A stretch of 64,000 bases of DNA from an uncultured Collinsella sp. (GCA_902494565.1 CABUTN010000005.1:1-64000), one strand, 5' to 3'; positions 1 through 9,019 are shown, numbered from the stretch's first letter. Translations and numbers: made by a program. The notes: generated from the letters alone by a model not told the origin.

Positions 1-89
1 CTTTGACGGGCCGCGCCCACGCCTTGGTATACCATGTACGCGGTTCACGAATACACCCCACACCGCCGCACAACCCAGAAAGGCCCCCC

Positions 90-911
90 ATGGACGCCGC
101 ATTCAGCCACATCAAAGCCGTGTTCTGCGATATCGACGGCACGCTGCTCACGAGCCAGCACACGGTGTCCCCGCGCACCGTGGCGGCGATCCGCGCCCTG
201 CACGAGCGCGGCGTGCTCTTTGGCCTGTGCACCGGGCGCGACGCCCACGCGACCGAGGCCATGTACGAGCTCTGGGGCATCGAAGGCCTGGTGGACGTGC
301 TCGTGGGCTGCGGTGGCGCCGAGGTCATCGACCGCGCGCACGGCATCAACGAGCTGAGCTATCCGCTGCCGGGCGAGACCATCGCGCGCATCTGCAAGCA
401 CATGGCGGACCTTCCGGCAACGCCCGTCTGCCCCCGAGACGGCGTGTTCTACGTGCCCGAGAGCAACGCGTGCGTCGAGCACCTGTCGCGCGTCGACGGC
501 GTGCCCTACCAGGTGGTCGATTTTGCCGAGTTTTTGCGCGAGCCGCAGCCCAAGGTGATGTTTACCATGGCGCCCGAGGTAATGCCGCGGGTGATTGAGC
601 GGGCGTCGACGTTTGCCGATAACACTGTTAAGGCGGCGGCTCTGCAAACCACGCAGCGGCTCTACGAGTTCATGGATCCGCGCGTGTCCAAGACGCGCGG
701 TCTTGTGCGCGTGGCGGAGCTCAACGACATGGAGCTCCAGAACATCTGCGTGTTTGGCGATGCGGACAACGACACCTGCATGGTGGCCGACGCCGGCGTG
801 GGCGTGGCCATGGCAAATGGCAGCGACGCCACCCGTGCCGCCGCCGACTTTGTAACCGCGAGCAACGACAAAGACGGCATCGCGATCTTTATCGAGGAAC
901 ATCTGCTGTAG
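90..911 (+). CDS. HAD-superfamily (Cof-type) phosphatase
   Basis: Predicted cytosolic sugar-phosphate or nucleotide phosphatase of the Cof/type IIB HAD family (273 aa). The nucleophile motif CDIDGTLLTS lies near residues 13-22, and the C-terminal acidic motif VFGDADND supplies the magnesium-binding aspartates. A cap region of about 100 residues sits between them, as in Cof proteins. The frame stays open upstream of position 90, but the ATG at 90 starts just before the conserved fold and is preferred. There is no obvious operon partner; a palindromic repeat follows 13 bp after the stop. The substrate cannot be told from sequence. Confidence 0.85.
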   Translation: MDAAFSHIKAVFCDIDGTLLTSQHTVSPRTVAAIRALHERGVLFGLCTGRDAHATEAMYELWGIEGLVDVLVGCGGAEVIDRAHGINELSYPLPGETIARICKHMADLPATPVCPRDGVFYVPESNACVEHLSRVDGVPYQVVDFAEFLREPQPKVMFTMAPEVMPRVIERASTFADNTVKAAALQTTQRLYEFMDPRVSKTRGLVRVAELNDMELQNICVFGDADNDTCMVADAGVGVAMANGSDATRAAADFVTASNDKDGIAIFIEEHLL

Positions 912-924
912 CGCCGGGGGAGAA

Positions 925-957
925 CTACCGCAAAGGGGACGGGCTCCTTTGCGGTGG
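925..957. repeat. REP-like palindrome, copy A
   Basis: Imperfect 12-bp inverted repeat (CTACCGCAAAGG / CCTTTGCGGTGG) around a GGACGGGCT centre, 13 bp after the HAD gene. The same design recurs at 10206-10238 and 44431-44463, with a diverged version at 51769-51799. It may also act as a terminator hairpin. Confidence 0.75.
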
Positions 958-1415
958 TCTCAGGCGATTTGGGCGAATTGATGCCTAAAATCTGCGCGAA
1001 AATTCAAATATGGTTGTCTGAACATTACGCTTGTAACTACCGATGAATTAAAGATATTCCCAGCAATTTAGTAGTCTATTCCTCCCGGTTAATGACCTAC
1101 CGTTCACGATCGATTTTCGACCGTTCACAGGACGCATGCTCTTGAGCAAAATGTTGTGCAAATAAATAAAATGCTATTAAAAAATGATAACTAGCTTAAT
1201 TACCAGTAGAAATAGATATTTCATAGCGAATAAACGAAGGTAAATCCGAGCAAATGTCAAGAGAATTGAGAATTCGCTACAAAACTATCGGTATTTTTGC
1301 TTAGATGTTCAAACAATCGTTACAATATGTACAATAAGCGTGCGCAATTACAGATTGCGTGGATACGTTTGATAGTGAAAGAGCAAGATCGCGGTCTCTT
1401 GGGGAGGAGACATCG
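958..1415. other. AT-rich control region upstream of the pilus genes
   Basis: About 450 bp without a credible gene and clearly more AT-rich than its surroundings. It holds a LytTR-type twin repeat (1099-1128) and two candidate promoters: TTGAGC at 1142 with TAAAAT at 1167 (19-bp spacer), and TTGCTT at 1297 with TACAAT at 1321 (18-bp spacer). The leader before the first pilin start is therefore long. Confidence 0.5.
1099..1128 (+). promoter_or_regulatory. LytTR-type twin direct repeat, site 1
   Basis: ACCGTTCAC at 1099-1107 is repeated exactly at 1120-1128 after a 12-bp spacer, giving a 21-bp period. This is the classic arrangement bound by LytTR-domain response regulators. It ends 14 bp before a possible -35 box (TTGAGC, 1142) and lies about 290 bp upstream of the first pilin start. 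Confidence 0.55.
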
Positions 1416-4400
1416 ATGAAAGCGAATTCAGAAAAAACTAAGCAGAGTAAAAAAGCGACGCGCCGTGTACTGGCAGGCGTTTTGTGCGGAGCCTCCGTTT
1501 TGAGCCTGGTACTGTCGCTCGTTATGCCCCCGATCTCGCAGGCCATCGCCAACGATGCCCAGACAGTTTCTACCGCGGAAACTGTAATGGGGGGGGGTTC
1601 CTCAAGTGAGTCCGCTGCTGTAGGTAACACCAGCGAGGATGCCGAAAACCAGAATAGCGACGAGACCGATGGCGGCGAGTCTGGCTCTTCAAATAGTGTT
1701 GAGCAGGCTCAGAGTGCGAATGCGGCTTCAGCGGGAGCGACGGCCACCGTGAAGCCGGGAATTTACGTTCCCACGTCTATCGGTATCGGTACGAATATCA
1801 ATGTCTCAACCCCTGATCCCGGCGTGGCCACCTACGTCGGCCGCGACATGTACATCGGTGGTAAGCCGAGCGATAAGCCGAGCGACGGCACTATCGATCT
1901 TGATGCGGACAACGCCCCCACCGGCTCATATGCCGCTGAGGCGGAGGGCCTTACCGTGGTCCGTGGCAAGCTTGCCATGAATCCACTCAAAGAGAGCTGG
2001 CCCTATAATAATAGTGGCGGCGCTGGTTTCCGCTTTGGCACCGTTGGTTTTGGTTCCCAGTTCCGTCCTGTCTACGGCAGCACCGTGCTTGCGGTCGCCG
2101 GAATCGACAGTGCGATCACCAAAATGAGCGTTGGTTACAACGGCAACTTGCCGGGGGCGACTACCGTTGGCGCTTGGAACAAAGGCGCTTGGGTCGGACA
2201 GCAGAGACCTTTTGAGGGCGCGACTCCTTCCGGCTTTGCCTACACCGCGCAAATCGCAGGCCCCATCACATACTGGCGCGATAGCGACTATAAACGCCAG
2301 TCTGTGGTGACAATGCAGGGTAATTGGTACGAGGGCTTGTCTGCTCTGGAAAGCACCCTGTTCAATAAAGCTGTTGATTTGACTAATGTCAACGGTAGCG
2401 ATTATTCGAGCTATAACGGTACAAATGGATACCTCTCGAAGCTATCGAAACAGCTCGACTCGTTTGAAGATACCGGCGAGGTGGATGTCAACGGCTTTGC
2501 AGAGCCTAATAGCAACTACGTCATCAACAAGTACAATAACGACGGAACAAGCTATACACTCAAATTCGATGGTAGCGACGATGGCAGCGGCAAGTCTGTT
2601 TCCGGTGCGCTCGATACCGGAATCCCGAGCAATAAGATTCGCAACACCGAGCGACTCATCACCTTTACCGGCGATGGAACTTCTATGCAACAGGTCTTCA
2701 CCATCGCCGGTTCCGAGCTCTCCAACTGGAAGGATGGCGTCTACTACCGCGGCGTCGACTTTATGTTCACCAATATCCCCGAAGGCGCATCCATTGTCGT
2801 GAACGTTACAGGTACTAATCCTGTCGAGTTCCACAACGGCTGGCGCTTCTGGTGGGGAGATACAGAAATATCTCGCGGTTACGAGAGTCAGTACGCCAAG
2901 AAAGACCTTGACGCGAAATACTCGCTGGCCTCCCAGTCCATCATGTGGAACTTCGTCGATACCACCAGCCTTACCATTCGAGGCGGCATCGCGGGAGAAA
3001 ACCGCGCGGACTGGGGATACGGCGGCACAGCCACCGGTGCCAAGTGGACTGACGACGATCCTGCGGCGGCTATGATCGGATCGATTCTCGTTCCCAACGG
3101 AAGTTTCGACGACCATGTGACTACCAACGGCCGCGTTTATGTGGGCGTCGATTTCTCAATGAACAGCCCGAAGGTTGCCGCAGCATTTGGTGAGGGTAAC
3201 TCGGCTTCCGTCATCGATATGGATCAGGAGCGTCACAACTTCCCGTGGTCTGGGTCGTATACGCCCGACGGCTCCGCCGTTGCGTGGAGCAAGGTCGATG
3301 CGGCGAACGGCAACACGTCGCTTCCTGGTTCCTCGTGGACGATATACGGCACTGTCGATGATGCCAAGAATGAAACGAATCCCATCGTTACGGTAACGGA
3401 TGGCGGTGCCAATGATTACTCTTCGGATGATGGCGAGCTTCAGTTCAACTATTTGAATCAGAAGGCCAAAATTGGCGATCCCAACGATAAAGACTACTTC
3501 ACGTACTACATTCGCGAGGTCAAGGCGCCGGCTGGTTATCAGAAGTCGGACACCATCTACTACGCAACCATGAACAATACCGGCGAGCAGGTGAACTATG
3601 TTCAGGGTTATGTGGATACGACGAACAACAACTTGCTGGTTCCGTTCAATAATAACTCCACGGGTGCCATTCCCAACGCCAGGATCACCGGTACGGTGTC
3701 TTGGACCAAGGTGGCGGAGGACGACACAAAACACACTCCTTTGCCTGGTTCTGAGTGGAAGCTCACCAAGAAAAAGGACGCCGATGGTACGGCCGACCAG
3801 TCCTGGACCGTGATCGACCGGGAGAGCGACCAGTCGACTTCGAGCGATACCACGTGGGCAGACACCGACACCGCGCCTGGCAAGTTCACGCTCGAGGGTC
3901 TGCTGCCGGGTACGTACACGCTTGTTGAGACCCAGGCTCCGTTTGGCTACAACTTGAACACCACGGTTTATGAGTTCACGGTGTCCAACGAGGACGGTTC
4001 CGTCACGTGGACCGAGGGAAAGAGCCCGACGATTGACGGGAACAACGTCTACATTTCCGACGCCCTTACCACTACGTCCGTGAAGATCCCGGTGACCAAA
4101 TCTGTTCGCAATACGGACTGGCCGAAGGGCGATAAAGACAAATATGTGCCGTTCGAGTTCAGCATCGAGGCTACGGGGGCAAATAAGGATAGCGCACCTA
4201 AGCTTGATCCGACGACTATTTCCGTCGCTCCCGCAGCGGGCTCCACCAAGGTCAACGACATCGTGGCATCCTTTGGCGGTATCTCGTTCTCCAAAAAGCA
4301 CCTCGCCAAGATCGACGATTCGAACCCGACTGGCGCCAAGACCTACACCTACACGGTGAAGGAGGTCGCGCCTATCACCGGTGCCATCGACAAGCTTCGC

Positions 4401-4733
4401 TACTCCAAGGCCGAGTACCAGGTGGCCGTCACGGTGAAGGCCGTCATGGATGAGACCACTGGCAAGTACTCCGGCCTCACCACCTCCACCACGGTCACGC
4501 AGGTGAAGGACGACATGGGCAACACCGTGAGTAACACCATCGGCAAGGACGCCGCGCCCAACGCCATTCCCGCCTCCACCTTCACCAACACCTACTCCAC
4601 CTCTTTGCCCCTTTCTGGTATGTCGGGCGTCACTCTGACGTACCTTGCCGGCGCGGCGGTGCTTTGCGCTGCTGCGGCCTGGATGCACATTCGTCGCAAG
4701 GCGAATGCGAAGGGAGGTGAGCGTCGTGAATAA
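1416..4733 (+). CDS. large LPxTG-type pilus adhesin with choice-of-anchor A and Cna-B/SpaA domains
   Basis: Predicted cell-wall adhesin, probably the pilus tip (1105 aa). The start at 1416 follows GGGGAGGAGA. Residues 1-45 form a long basic signal peptide. Residues 50-110 are Ser/Glu/Asn-rich. The middle part resembles choice-of-anchor A adhesin domains, with two SpaA/Cna-B-like repeats after it (ending in VREVKAPAGY and LVETQAPFGY). A Spy0128-like isopeptide domain follows (about residues 890-1040). The C-terminus has LPLSG (about 1064-1068), a membrane helix and a basic tail. A nine-G tract (1589-1597) encodes residues 58-61; gain or loss of one G gives an early stop. The gene overlaps the next pilin by 8 bp. 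It is less GC-rich than its neighbours. Confidence 0.85.
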   Translation: MKANSEKTKQSKKATRRVLAGVLCGASVLSLVLSLVMPPISQAIANDAQTVSTAETVMGGGSSSESAAVGNTSEDAENQNSDETDGGESGSSNSVEQAQSANAASAGATATVKPGIYVPTSIGIGTNINVSTPDPGVATYVGRDMYIGGKPSDKPSDGTIDLDADNAPTGSYAAEAEGLTVVRGKLAMNPLKESWPYNNSGGAGFRFGTVGFGSQFRPVYGSTVLAVAGIDSAITKMSVGYNGNLPGATTVGAWNKGAWVGQQRPFEGATPSGFAYTAQIAGPITYWRDSDYKRQSVVTMQGNWYEGLSALESTLFNKAVDLTNVNGSDYSSYNGTNGYLSKLSKQLDSFEDTGEVDVNGFAEPNSNYVINKYNNDGTSYTLKFDGSDDGSGKSVSGALDTGIPSNKIRNTERLITFTGDGTSMQQVFTIAGSELSNWKDGVYYRGVDFMFTNIPEGASIVVNVTGTNPVEFHNGWRFWWGDTEISRGYESQYAKKDLDAKYSLASQSIMWNFVDTTSLTIRGGIAGENRADWGYGGTATGAKWTDDDPAAAMIGSILVPNGSFDDHVTTNGRVYVGVDFSMNSPKVAAAFGEGNSASVIDMDQERHNFPWSGSYTPDGSAVAWSKVDAANGNTSLPGSSWTIYGTVDDAKNETNPIVTVTDGGANDYSSDDGELQFNYLNQKAKIGDPNDKDYFTYYIREVKAPAGYQKSDTIYYATMNNTGEQVNYVQGYVDTTNNNLLVPFNNNSTGAIPNARITGTVSWTKVAEDDTKHTPLPGSEWKLTKKKDADGTADQSWTVIDRESDQSTSSDTTWADTDTAPGKFTLEGLLPGTYTLVETQAPFGYNLNTTVYEFTVSNEDGSVTWTEGKSPTIDGNNVYISDALTTTSVKIPVTKSVRNTDWPKGDKDKYVPFEFSIEATGANKDSAPKLDPTTISVAPAAGSTKVNDIVASFGGISFSKKHLAKIDDSNPTGAKTYTYTVKEVAPITGAIDKLRYSKAEYQVAVTVKAVMDETTGKYSGLTTSTTVTQVKDDMGNTVSNTIGKDAAPNAIPASTFTNTYSTSLPLSGMSGVTLTYLAGAAVLCAAAAWMHIRRKANAKGGERRE
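1589..1597 (+). repeat. homopolymeric G(9) tract inside the adhesin gene
   Basis: Nine consecutive G residues within the codons for Met-Gly-Gly-Gly, shortly after the signal peptide. Adding one G brings TGA into frame within a few codons; losing one G brings TAG into frame about nine codons on. This is the layout of a slipped-strand phase-variation switch. Confidence 0.75.
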
Positions 4734-6396
4734 GAAAGTTTGCTCCTTCCCGATCTTGTTTGCGCTGCTTGCCCTCCTGATCGGCACCTGCGCGGTTGTG
4801 TTCCCCGCTTCCGCGCAGGCCGCGCCGACCTCGACCGGTTCCATCACGGTGAGTGGCGCCGTGGCGAGCAGCTACGACGCCTACCAGATCTTTAGCGCCA
4901 ACGTCGTCGACGGCGACAGCGACGCCAAGATCGCCACCGACCTCGCCTGGGCAAGCGACGCCGTGCGCGACGCCGCGCTGCCTGTGCTGCACAGCGCCGG
5001 CATGCCCAATTCCCAGACCACCGCGCAGGAAGCTGCCGAGTGGCTCAACACCGATTCCCACCTTACGAGCGCGCTGAGCGCACAGCTCGCTCGTTCCCTC
5101 CAGAGCTCTGGCGCCAGGCCTGCGGCCCTTAACGCGGGCACGACGGCCGAGCTGCCCTGTGGCTACTGGCTCATCGTCGCCGCCGACGACGCCATTTCCC
5201 AGAACGAAGCCGGCACCGCGCCGATCATGGCGCTGGTCGGCGGCAGCGCCGTCACCGTCAAGCCCAAGGCCGCGACCCCCAAGGTGTCCAAGCACGTGCT
5301 AGAGGACAGCACCGCCGCCTGGCAGAAGGCCGCCGACGCCACGGTCGCCGACGACCTGTACTGGCGCCTCTCTGCCACGGTCCCGGCGGGCCTCACGGCC
5401 TACGACACCTATACGGTGCGGTTCGTTGACACCATGAGCGCGGGACTCGACCCCTCCAAGGTGGCCGCGAGCATGCGTGTGTACGTGGCGGCGGGCACGG
5501 ACGGCGGCTTTGACGCGGTCCAGACCGGCAAGGACGGCCGCGCCGGCACCGAGCCCGCGAAGGGCTGGACCGACATCACGGCCCAGTGCGCCACCAAGGT
5601 AGCGGCCGACGGCAAGACCTTTACCGTGCGCACCGGCGACCTTATCGCCGCGCTCGGCGGGGCCGACGCCTTCACCGCGGGCGTCCGCGTGGTCGCCGTG
5701 TACAATGCGCCGCTCAACAGCGCGTGCAACCACGGCATCGCGAAGGGCAACCCCAACGAGGTCTACCTGCGCTACCCGCGCTCTCCCTTTGCCGACCAGT
5801 CCGGCGACGCCGGCTTCACCCGCACGCCGAGCGACGACGCGTGCGCCTACACCTGGGATCTCGCGCTCACCAAGCGCGGCAGCGACGGCGACAAGCCGCT
5901 TGCCGGGGCGGTCCTGAGCATCGCCGACGACCGTGGTCGCACGCTGGCGGCCGACGGCACGTGGGATGCGGAGGGCAAGGCCGCCGTCACCACGGGCGAG
6001 GACGGCCGCGTGACCGTCTCGGGCGTGGACTCGGGCAAGCTGGAGGTCCGCGAGCTCAAGGCGCCCAAGGGCTACACCGCCTTTGAGGGCACGCGCTCCG
6101 TGACGGTCAAGGCCGAGGGCCTGGACGTCGACCAGGTGGCCGCCGCCAAGCCCAAGCTCACCATCACGGCCGAGTCGCCCCTGCGCGCCGACAGCGCTGA
6201 CGGGTCGACGGGCAGCCTGGAGGCGTCGCTCATCAACACGCCCATCGGCACACCCCCTAGCATTACCACCGGAGGCTTTATGCCCTCGACTGGCGATATG
6301 GCAATGTACGCCGCGGCCGCCGCAGCGGTCGCCGGAGCCGCGCTCATCGTGGTCGCGCTCCTGGTCAAGCGGGGAGGTGGCAGCCATAAAGAGTAG
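4726..6396 (+). CDS. pilin / SpaA-type surface protein with MPSTG sorting signal
   Basis: Predicted sortase-anchored minor pilin or basal subunit (556 aa). I chose the GTG at 4726 because AGGGAGGTGA lies just upstream and the signal peptide (ending near ASAQA) begins directly after it. The 8-bp overlap with the adhesin gene implies translational coupling. An N-terminal pilin domain (about 35-180) is followed by an isopeptide-forming D2-like domain and one Cna-B/SpaA repeat (about 380-460, with VRELKAPKGY). The C-terminus has MPSTG (about 519-523), an Ala-rich membrane helix and a basic tail. GC content is markedly higher than in the gene before it. Confidence 0.82.
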   Translation: MNKKVCSFPILFALLALLIGTCAVVFPASAQAAPTSTGSITVSGAVASSYDAYQIFSANVVDGDSDAKIATDLAWASDAVRDAALPVLHSAGMPNSQTTAQEAAEWLNTDSHLTSALSAQLARSLQSSGARPAALNAGTTAELPCGYWLIVAADDAISQNEAGTAPIMALVGGSAVTVKPKAATPKVSKHVLEDSTAAWQKAADATVADDLYWRLSATVPAGLTAYDTYTVRFVDTMSAGLDPSKVAASMRVYVAAGTDGGFDAVQTGKDGRAGTEPAKGWTDITAQCATKVAADGKTFTVRTGDLIAALGGADAFTAGVRVVAVYNAPLNSACNHGIAKGNPNEVYLRYPRSPFADQSGDAGFTRTPSDDACAYTWDLALTKRGSDGDKPLAGAVLSIADDRGRTLAADGTWDAEGKAAVTTGEDGRVTVSGVDSGKLEVRELKAPKGYTAFEGTRSVTVKAEGLDVDQVAAAKPKLTITAESPLRADSADGSTGSLEASLINTPIGTPPSITTGGFMPSTGDMAMYAAAAAAVAGAALIVVALLVKRGGGSHKE

Positions 6397-6403
6397 CTGG
6401 CAG

Positions 6404-6420
6404 CCCCGCAGAGAGCGGGG
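6404..6420 (+). other. intercistronic hairpin between pilin genes
   Basis: CCCCGC, a 5-nt loop, then GCGGGG, just after the second pilin stop and 85 bp before the third pilin start. There is no T-run, so a processing or partial-attenuation signal that changes subunit dosage is more likely than a terminator. Confidence 0.4.
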
Positions 6421-6504
6421 CGAGACATAGCGAAGCAGATGCTAAGACACAGACAGACAGATTTAGATCAAATGGAATTCGAGCAGAAAGCAGAGGAAAA
6501 GAAG

Positions 6505-8226
6505 ATGAGCATGAGCAAGAACATCGCACGCCTGGCAGTAACCACCGGCCTCACGGCAGCCCTGAGCTTCGGCGGAGTCATGGCCCCGGTCACGATGGCG
6601 TTTGCGGCGGATGGCGACAATACGATCACCATCGGTCAGGTCGATAAAAACGCAACCACCAAGTTCAAGGCGTACCAGATCTTCAAGGCCGATGTCGTGG
6701 ATGAGTCCGGCAAGCCGGACAAGGTCGTTTCAAATGTTAAGTGGGCCGTTGATGATGCGGCTCAGACTGCCATCATCGAAGCTATTAATAAGCGTTATCC
6801 GAAGGCGCTTAAGTCTGATGCAAAAGCACCGGACGTCGCCGACTGGCTGACCGCGAACGTGAAGGACACCACTACGGAGACGCGAGTCGATAAGGATAGT
6901 GTCCTCAATGATATTGCCAAGGTGGTCAAAAACAAAGTTCAGCCGACGGGCGATTCGTTTGAAGCGGGCTCTACCTTTGAGCCCAAGAATGCTGCTGACA
7001 ACACGCCCAACACGGGCTACTATCTTTTCTTGACCGATGACGCTGGTATCGGCCAGATGACTGAGAACAAGAAGAACACCGGTACTTCCCCAATTTTCGC
7101 TGTCGTGGGCGGCAGTGCTGTTGTGGTTACCGAGAAGACCAGTATTCCTACGGTCGAGAAGAAGGTCAAAGACGACAAGCTCGATAGCGATTGGAAAGAC
7201 AAGGCAGATTCCCAGATGGGTCAGGATGTCTATTACCAGCTGACGGGCACCGTTGCCGACAACATCGCCACGTTTGACACCTACTATTATGAGTTTAACG
7301 ACGTGCTCTCTGACGGCCTTACGGCAAACGTGGGCACCATTGAAGTTAAAATCGGCGATAAGATCCTTTCGCGTAACTCGACTGAGGGCGACAAGACTGG
7401 TTACGATGTTTCGACTGATGATGCAACTAACACGTTGACCGTAAAGTTTACCGACCTCAAAACTGCTGCGAACGAGGCCGGCGCGACGCTCGACGGCCGC
7501 TCTAATGTCGTCGTCACTTATACTGCCAAGCTCGACCAGGAGAAGGCCGATAAGGTTACTGTTGGCGGCGAGGGCAATTCCAACAGTGTCAAGCTCATCT
7601 ACTCCAACAATCCCATGAGCGATGGCAAGGGCGAGTCCGTGCTCGATACCGTCCGTGACTATACCTATGCGCTCAAGCTGGTCAAGGAGGACGCTGCCGA
7701 CGAGAGCACTAAGCTTGACGGCGTGAAGTTTACCATCCAGGCTACGAATCCCGACGAAAACGCGCAGGGTGCTGCTGCCGGTGCCAAGTATGTTCAGGGG
7801 GACGGCACCCTCTCCGAAAACGAGTATGAGTTCGAAACTAAGAATGGCGGCGTAATCGAGGTCAAGGGTCTCGATGCTGGTACCTATACCGTCAAGGAGA
7901 CCCACACCCTCGGCGGCTACAACACGCTGCCCGACTTCACCTTTAAGATCTCGACTGCTGAGGGCGATCTTGCTAAGCTTGAGGGCGAGAGCAGCAACAC
8001 GCTCACCGTTAGCGTGACCAAGGATACTTCTTCGCTTGTGAAAGAGGCAACTGTGAACGGTGGTGTGGTTAACCTTACTGTCCAGAACAAGAAGGGCTCC
8101 GGCCTCCCGCTCACCGGTCTCAACGGTGTGACCTTCACTTGGATTGCTGGTGGCGCGGTGCTGTGCATCGGCGTGGCGCACCTCATCCGCAGCCGTAAGC
8201 AGGCTGAGGAGTCCGAGCAGGAGTAA
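6505..8226 (+). CDS. major pilin with LPLTG sorting signal
   Basis: Predicted pilus backbone subunit (573 aa), secreted, polymerised by the sortase at 9253 and anchored to the wall. The start at 6505 lies 8 nt after AGAGG; the second Met two codons on is also possible. The signal peptide ends near AFAAD. An N-terminal pilin domain (about 35-220) leads to VEKKVKDD, a candidate pilin-motif lysine region. An isopeptide D2-type domain (about 225-400) and a Cna-B/SpaA repeat containing the E-box-like YTVKETHTLGGY follow. LPLTG is near residues 534-538, then a membrane helix and a charged tail. Confidence 0.87.
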   Translation: MSMSKNIARLAVTTGLTAALSFGGVMAPVTMAFAADGDNTITIGQVDKNATTKFKAYQIFKADVVDESGKPDKVVSNVKWAVDDAAQTAIIEAINKRYPKALKSDAKAPDVADWLTANVKDTTTETRVDKDSVLNDIAKVVKNKVQPTGDSFEAGSTFEPKNAADNTPNTGYYLFLTDDAGIGQMTENKKNTGTSPIFAVVGGSAVVVTEKTSIPTVEKKVKDDKLDSDWKDKADSQMGQDVYYQLTGTVADNIATFDTYYYEFNDVLSDGLTANVGTIEVKIGDKILSRNSTEGDKTGYDVSTDDATNTLTVKFTDLKTAANEAGATLDGRSNVVVTYTAKLDQEKADKVTVGGEGNSNSVKLIYSNNPMSDGKGESVLDTVRDYTYALKLVKEDAADESTKLDGVKFTIQATNPDENAQGAAAGAKYVQGDGTLSENEYEFETKNGGVIEVKGLDAGTYTVKETHTLGGYNTLPDFTFKISTAEGDLAKLEGESSNTLTVSVTKDTSSLVKEATVNGGVVNLTVQNKKGSGLPLTGLNGVTFTWIAGGAVLCIGVAHLIRSRKQAEESEQE

Positions 8227-8405
8227 CGCTCACTCACTCATCCCTTTGGCAGGTGGGATGTGATGGCCATGAGACTTGCGGACACTTTTCTCGTCCATCG
8301 ACGTTCTTGCTTTGCCATTCTCTTTTCGGGGCAGACTCCGCGCTGGAGTTTGCCCCGTTCTTTTTGGACAACACAGGCAGCCTCCACCGTCCGATGCGGA
8401 CTCAT

Positions 8406-8509
8406 CCGTCATCGCGTTTCTTGACTCGTATGAGGTTCGGTTTAAGGTCCGTAGGCGCACGCGCGGTGCGGACGGTAGAAGGCATTTGCGCCGCAACAAG
8501 CGCAAATAA
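8406..8509 (+). pseudogene. 5'-truncated copy of the small membrane-peptide gene
   Basis: The last 33 codons match the intact copy at 8838-8990 almost exactly (shared FLDSYEVRFKVRRR and HLRRNKRK). The start codon, ribosome site and first 17 codons, including most of the hydrophobic helix, are missing. Upstream sequence is unrelated, so this is the remnant of a tandem duplication with a deletion. It keeps the downstream hairpins. Confidence 0.65.
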
Positions 8510-8510
8510 G

Positions 8511-8538
8511 AATGCCCGGGGTTAGAGGCCCGGGCATT
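8511..8538 (+). terminator. hairpin after truncated peptide gene
   Basis: Perfect 10-bp stem (AATGCCCGGG / CCCGGGCATT) with an 8-nt loop directly after the stop. The T-run is poor, so it may be a weak terminator or a stabilising 3' hairpin. A second hairpin (CCCGAATCG / CGATTCGGG) lies at 8614-8637. Confidence 0.5.
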
Positions 8539-8837
8539 TAACAACACCGGAAACTGGTCGCCCGCGCTCCAAAGTACTTACGCGGGGTGCGTCGTTTCCT
8601 GTAGCTATTGTATCCCGAATCGCCCCGCCGATTCGGGACATTTTGAAAACTCAAACACGTCGGGCAAACCCGGACAATGCGGCCAGGCTCCGCTGGATGA
8701 GGAATCGTGTTTGTAACTATCGAACAGATGTTTGAAATTATTGCGTTTACCAGCTGTGGGTGCATGCACTCGCAGTAAAATACCCTTGCGACGCATCCCG
8801 TGCGCGGACGGCCGACGACTCGATCGGAGGTCCCCAA

Positions 8838-8990
8838 ATGCTGAAATTCCTTAACGCGCTCGCCGCCCTCGCGGCGGTGGGCACGTTCGTCATCGCGTTT
8901 CTTGACTCGTATGAGGTTCGGTTTAAGGTCCGTAGGCGCTCGCGCGGTGCGGACGGTGGAAGGCATTTGCGCCGCAACAAGCGCAAATAA
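8838..8990 (+). CDS. small single-helix membrane peptide with basic tail (50 aa)
   Basis: I do not recognise a named family. GGAGG at 8826-8830 sits 7 nt before the ATG. Residues 1-21 are hydrophobic (LNALAALAAVGTFVIAFL), a likely membrane helix. The remainder is strongly basic and ends HLRRNKRK. A truncated duplicate lies 481 bp upstream, and both copies are followed by the same two hairpins. A short hydrophobic peptide with a charged tail, tandem duplication and structured 3' ends recalls type I toxins. The position between pilins and sortase also allows an accessory role in pilus assembly. Neither role is shown by the sequence. Confidence 0.6.
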   Translation: MLKFLNALAALAAVGTFVIAFLDSYEVRFKVRRRSRGADGGRHLRRNKRK

Positions 8991-8991
8991 G

Positions 8992-9019
8992 AATGCCCGG
9001 GGTTAGAGGCCCGGGCATT
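8992..9019 (+). terminator. hairpin after intact peptide gene
   Basis: Same 10-bp stem and 8-nt loop as at 8511-8538, starting 1 nt after the stop. A second hairpin (CCCGAATCG / CGATTCGGG) follows at 9097-9120 with a different loop. The stems are conserved between copies while spacers and loops vary. Confidence 0.5.

Larger units (their letters stand above)
8227..8837. other. spacer with duplicated cassette between major pilin and sortase
   Basis: About 600 bp. It carries a 5'-truncated copy of the small-peptide gene (8406-8509), its two hairpins, and unique sequence leading to the intact copy. Sequence from about 8407 to 8656 repeats at 8888-9137 with an offset of 481 bp. I see no other gene here. 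Confidence 0.6.

Noticed and set aside
45..902. Long minus-strand frame opposite the HAD gene
   Set aside because: Typical antisense frame in GC-rich coding DNA; no motif and no ribosome site. The same holds for the long frames opposite metH, gatB, the P-type ATPase and guaA.
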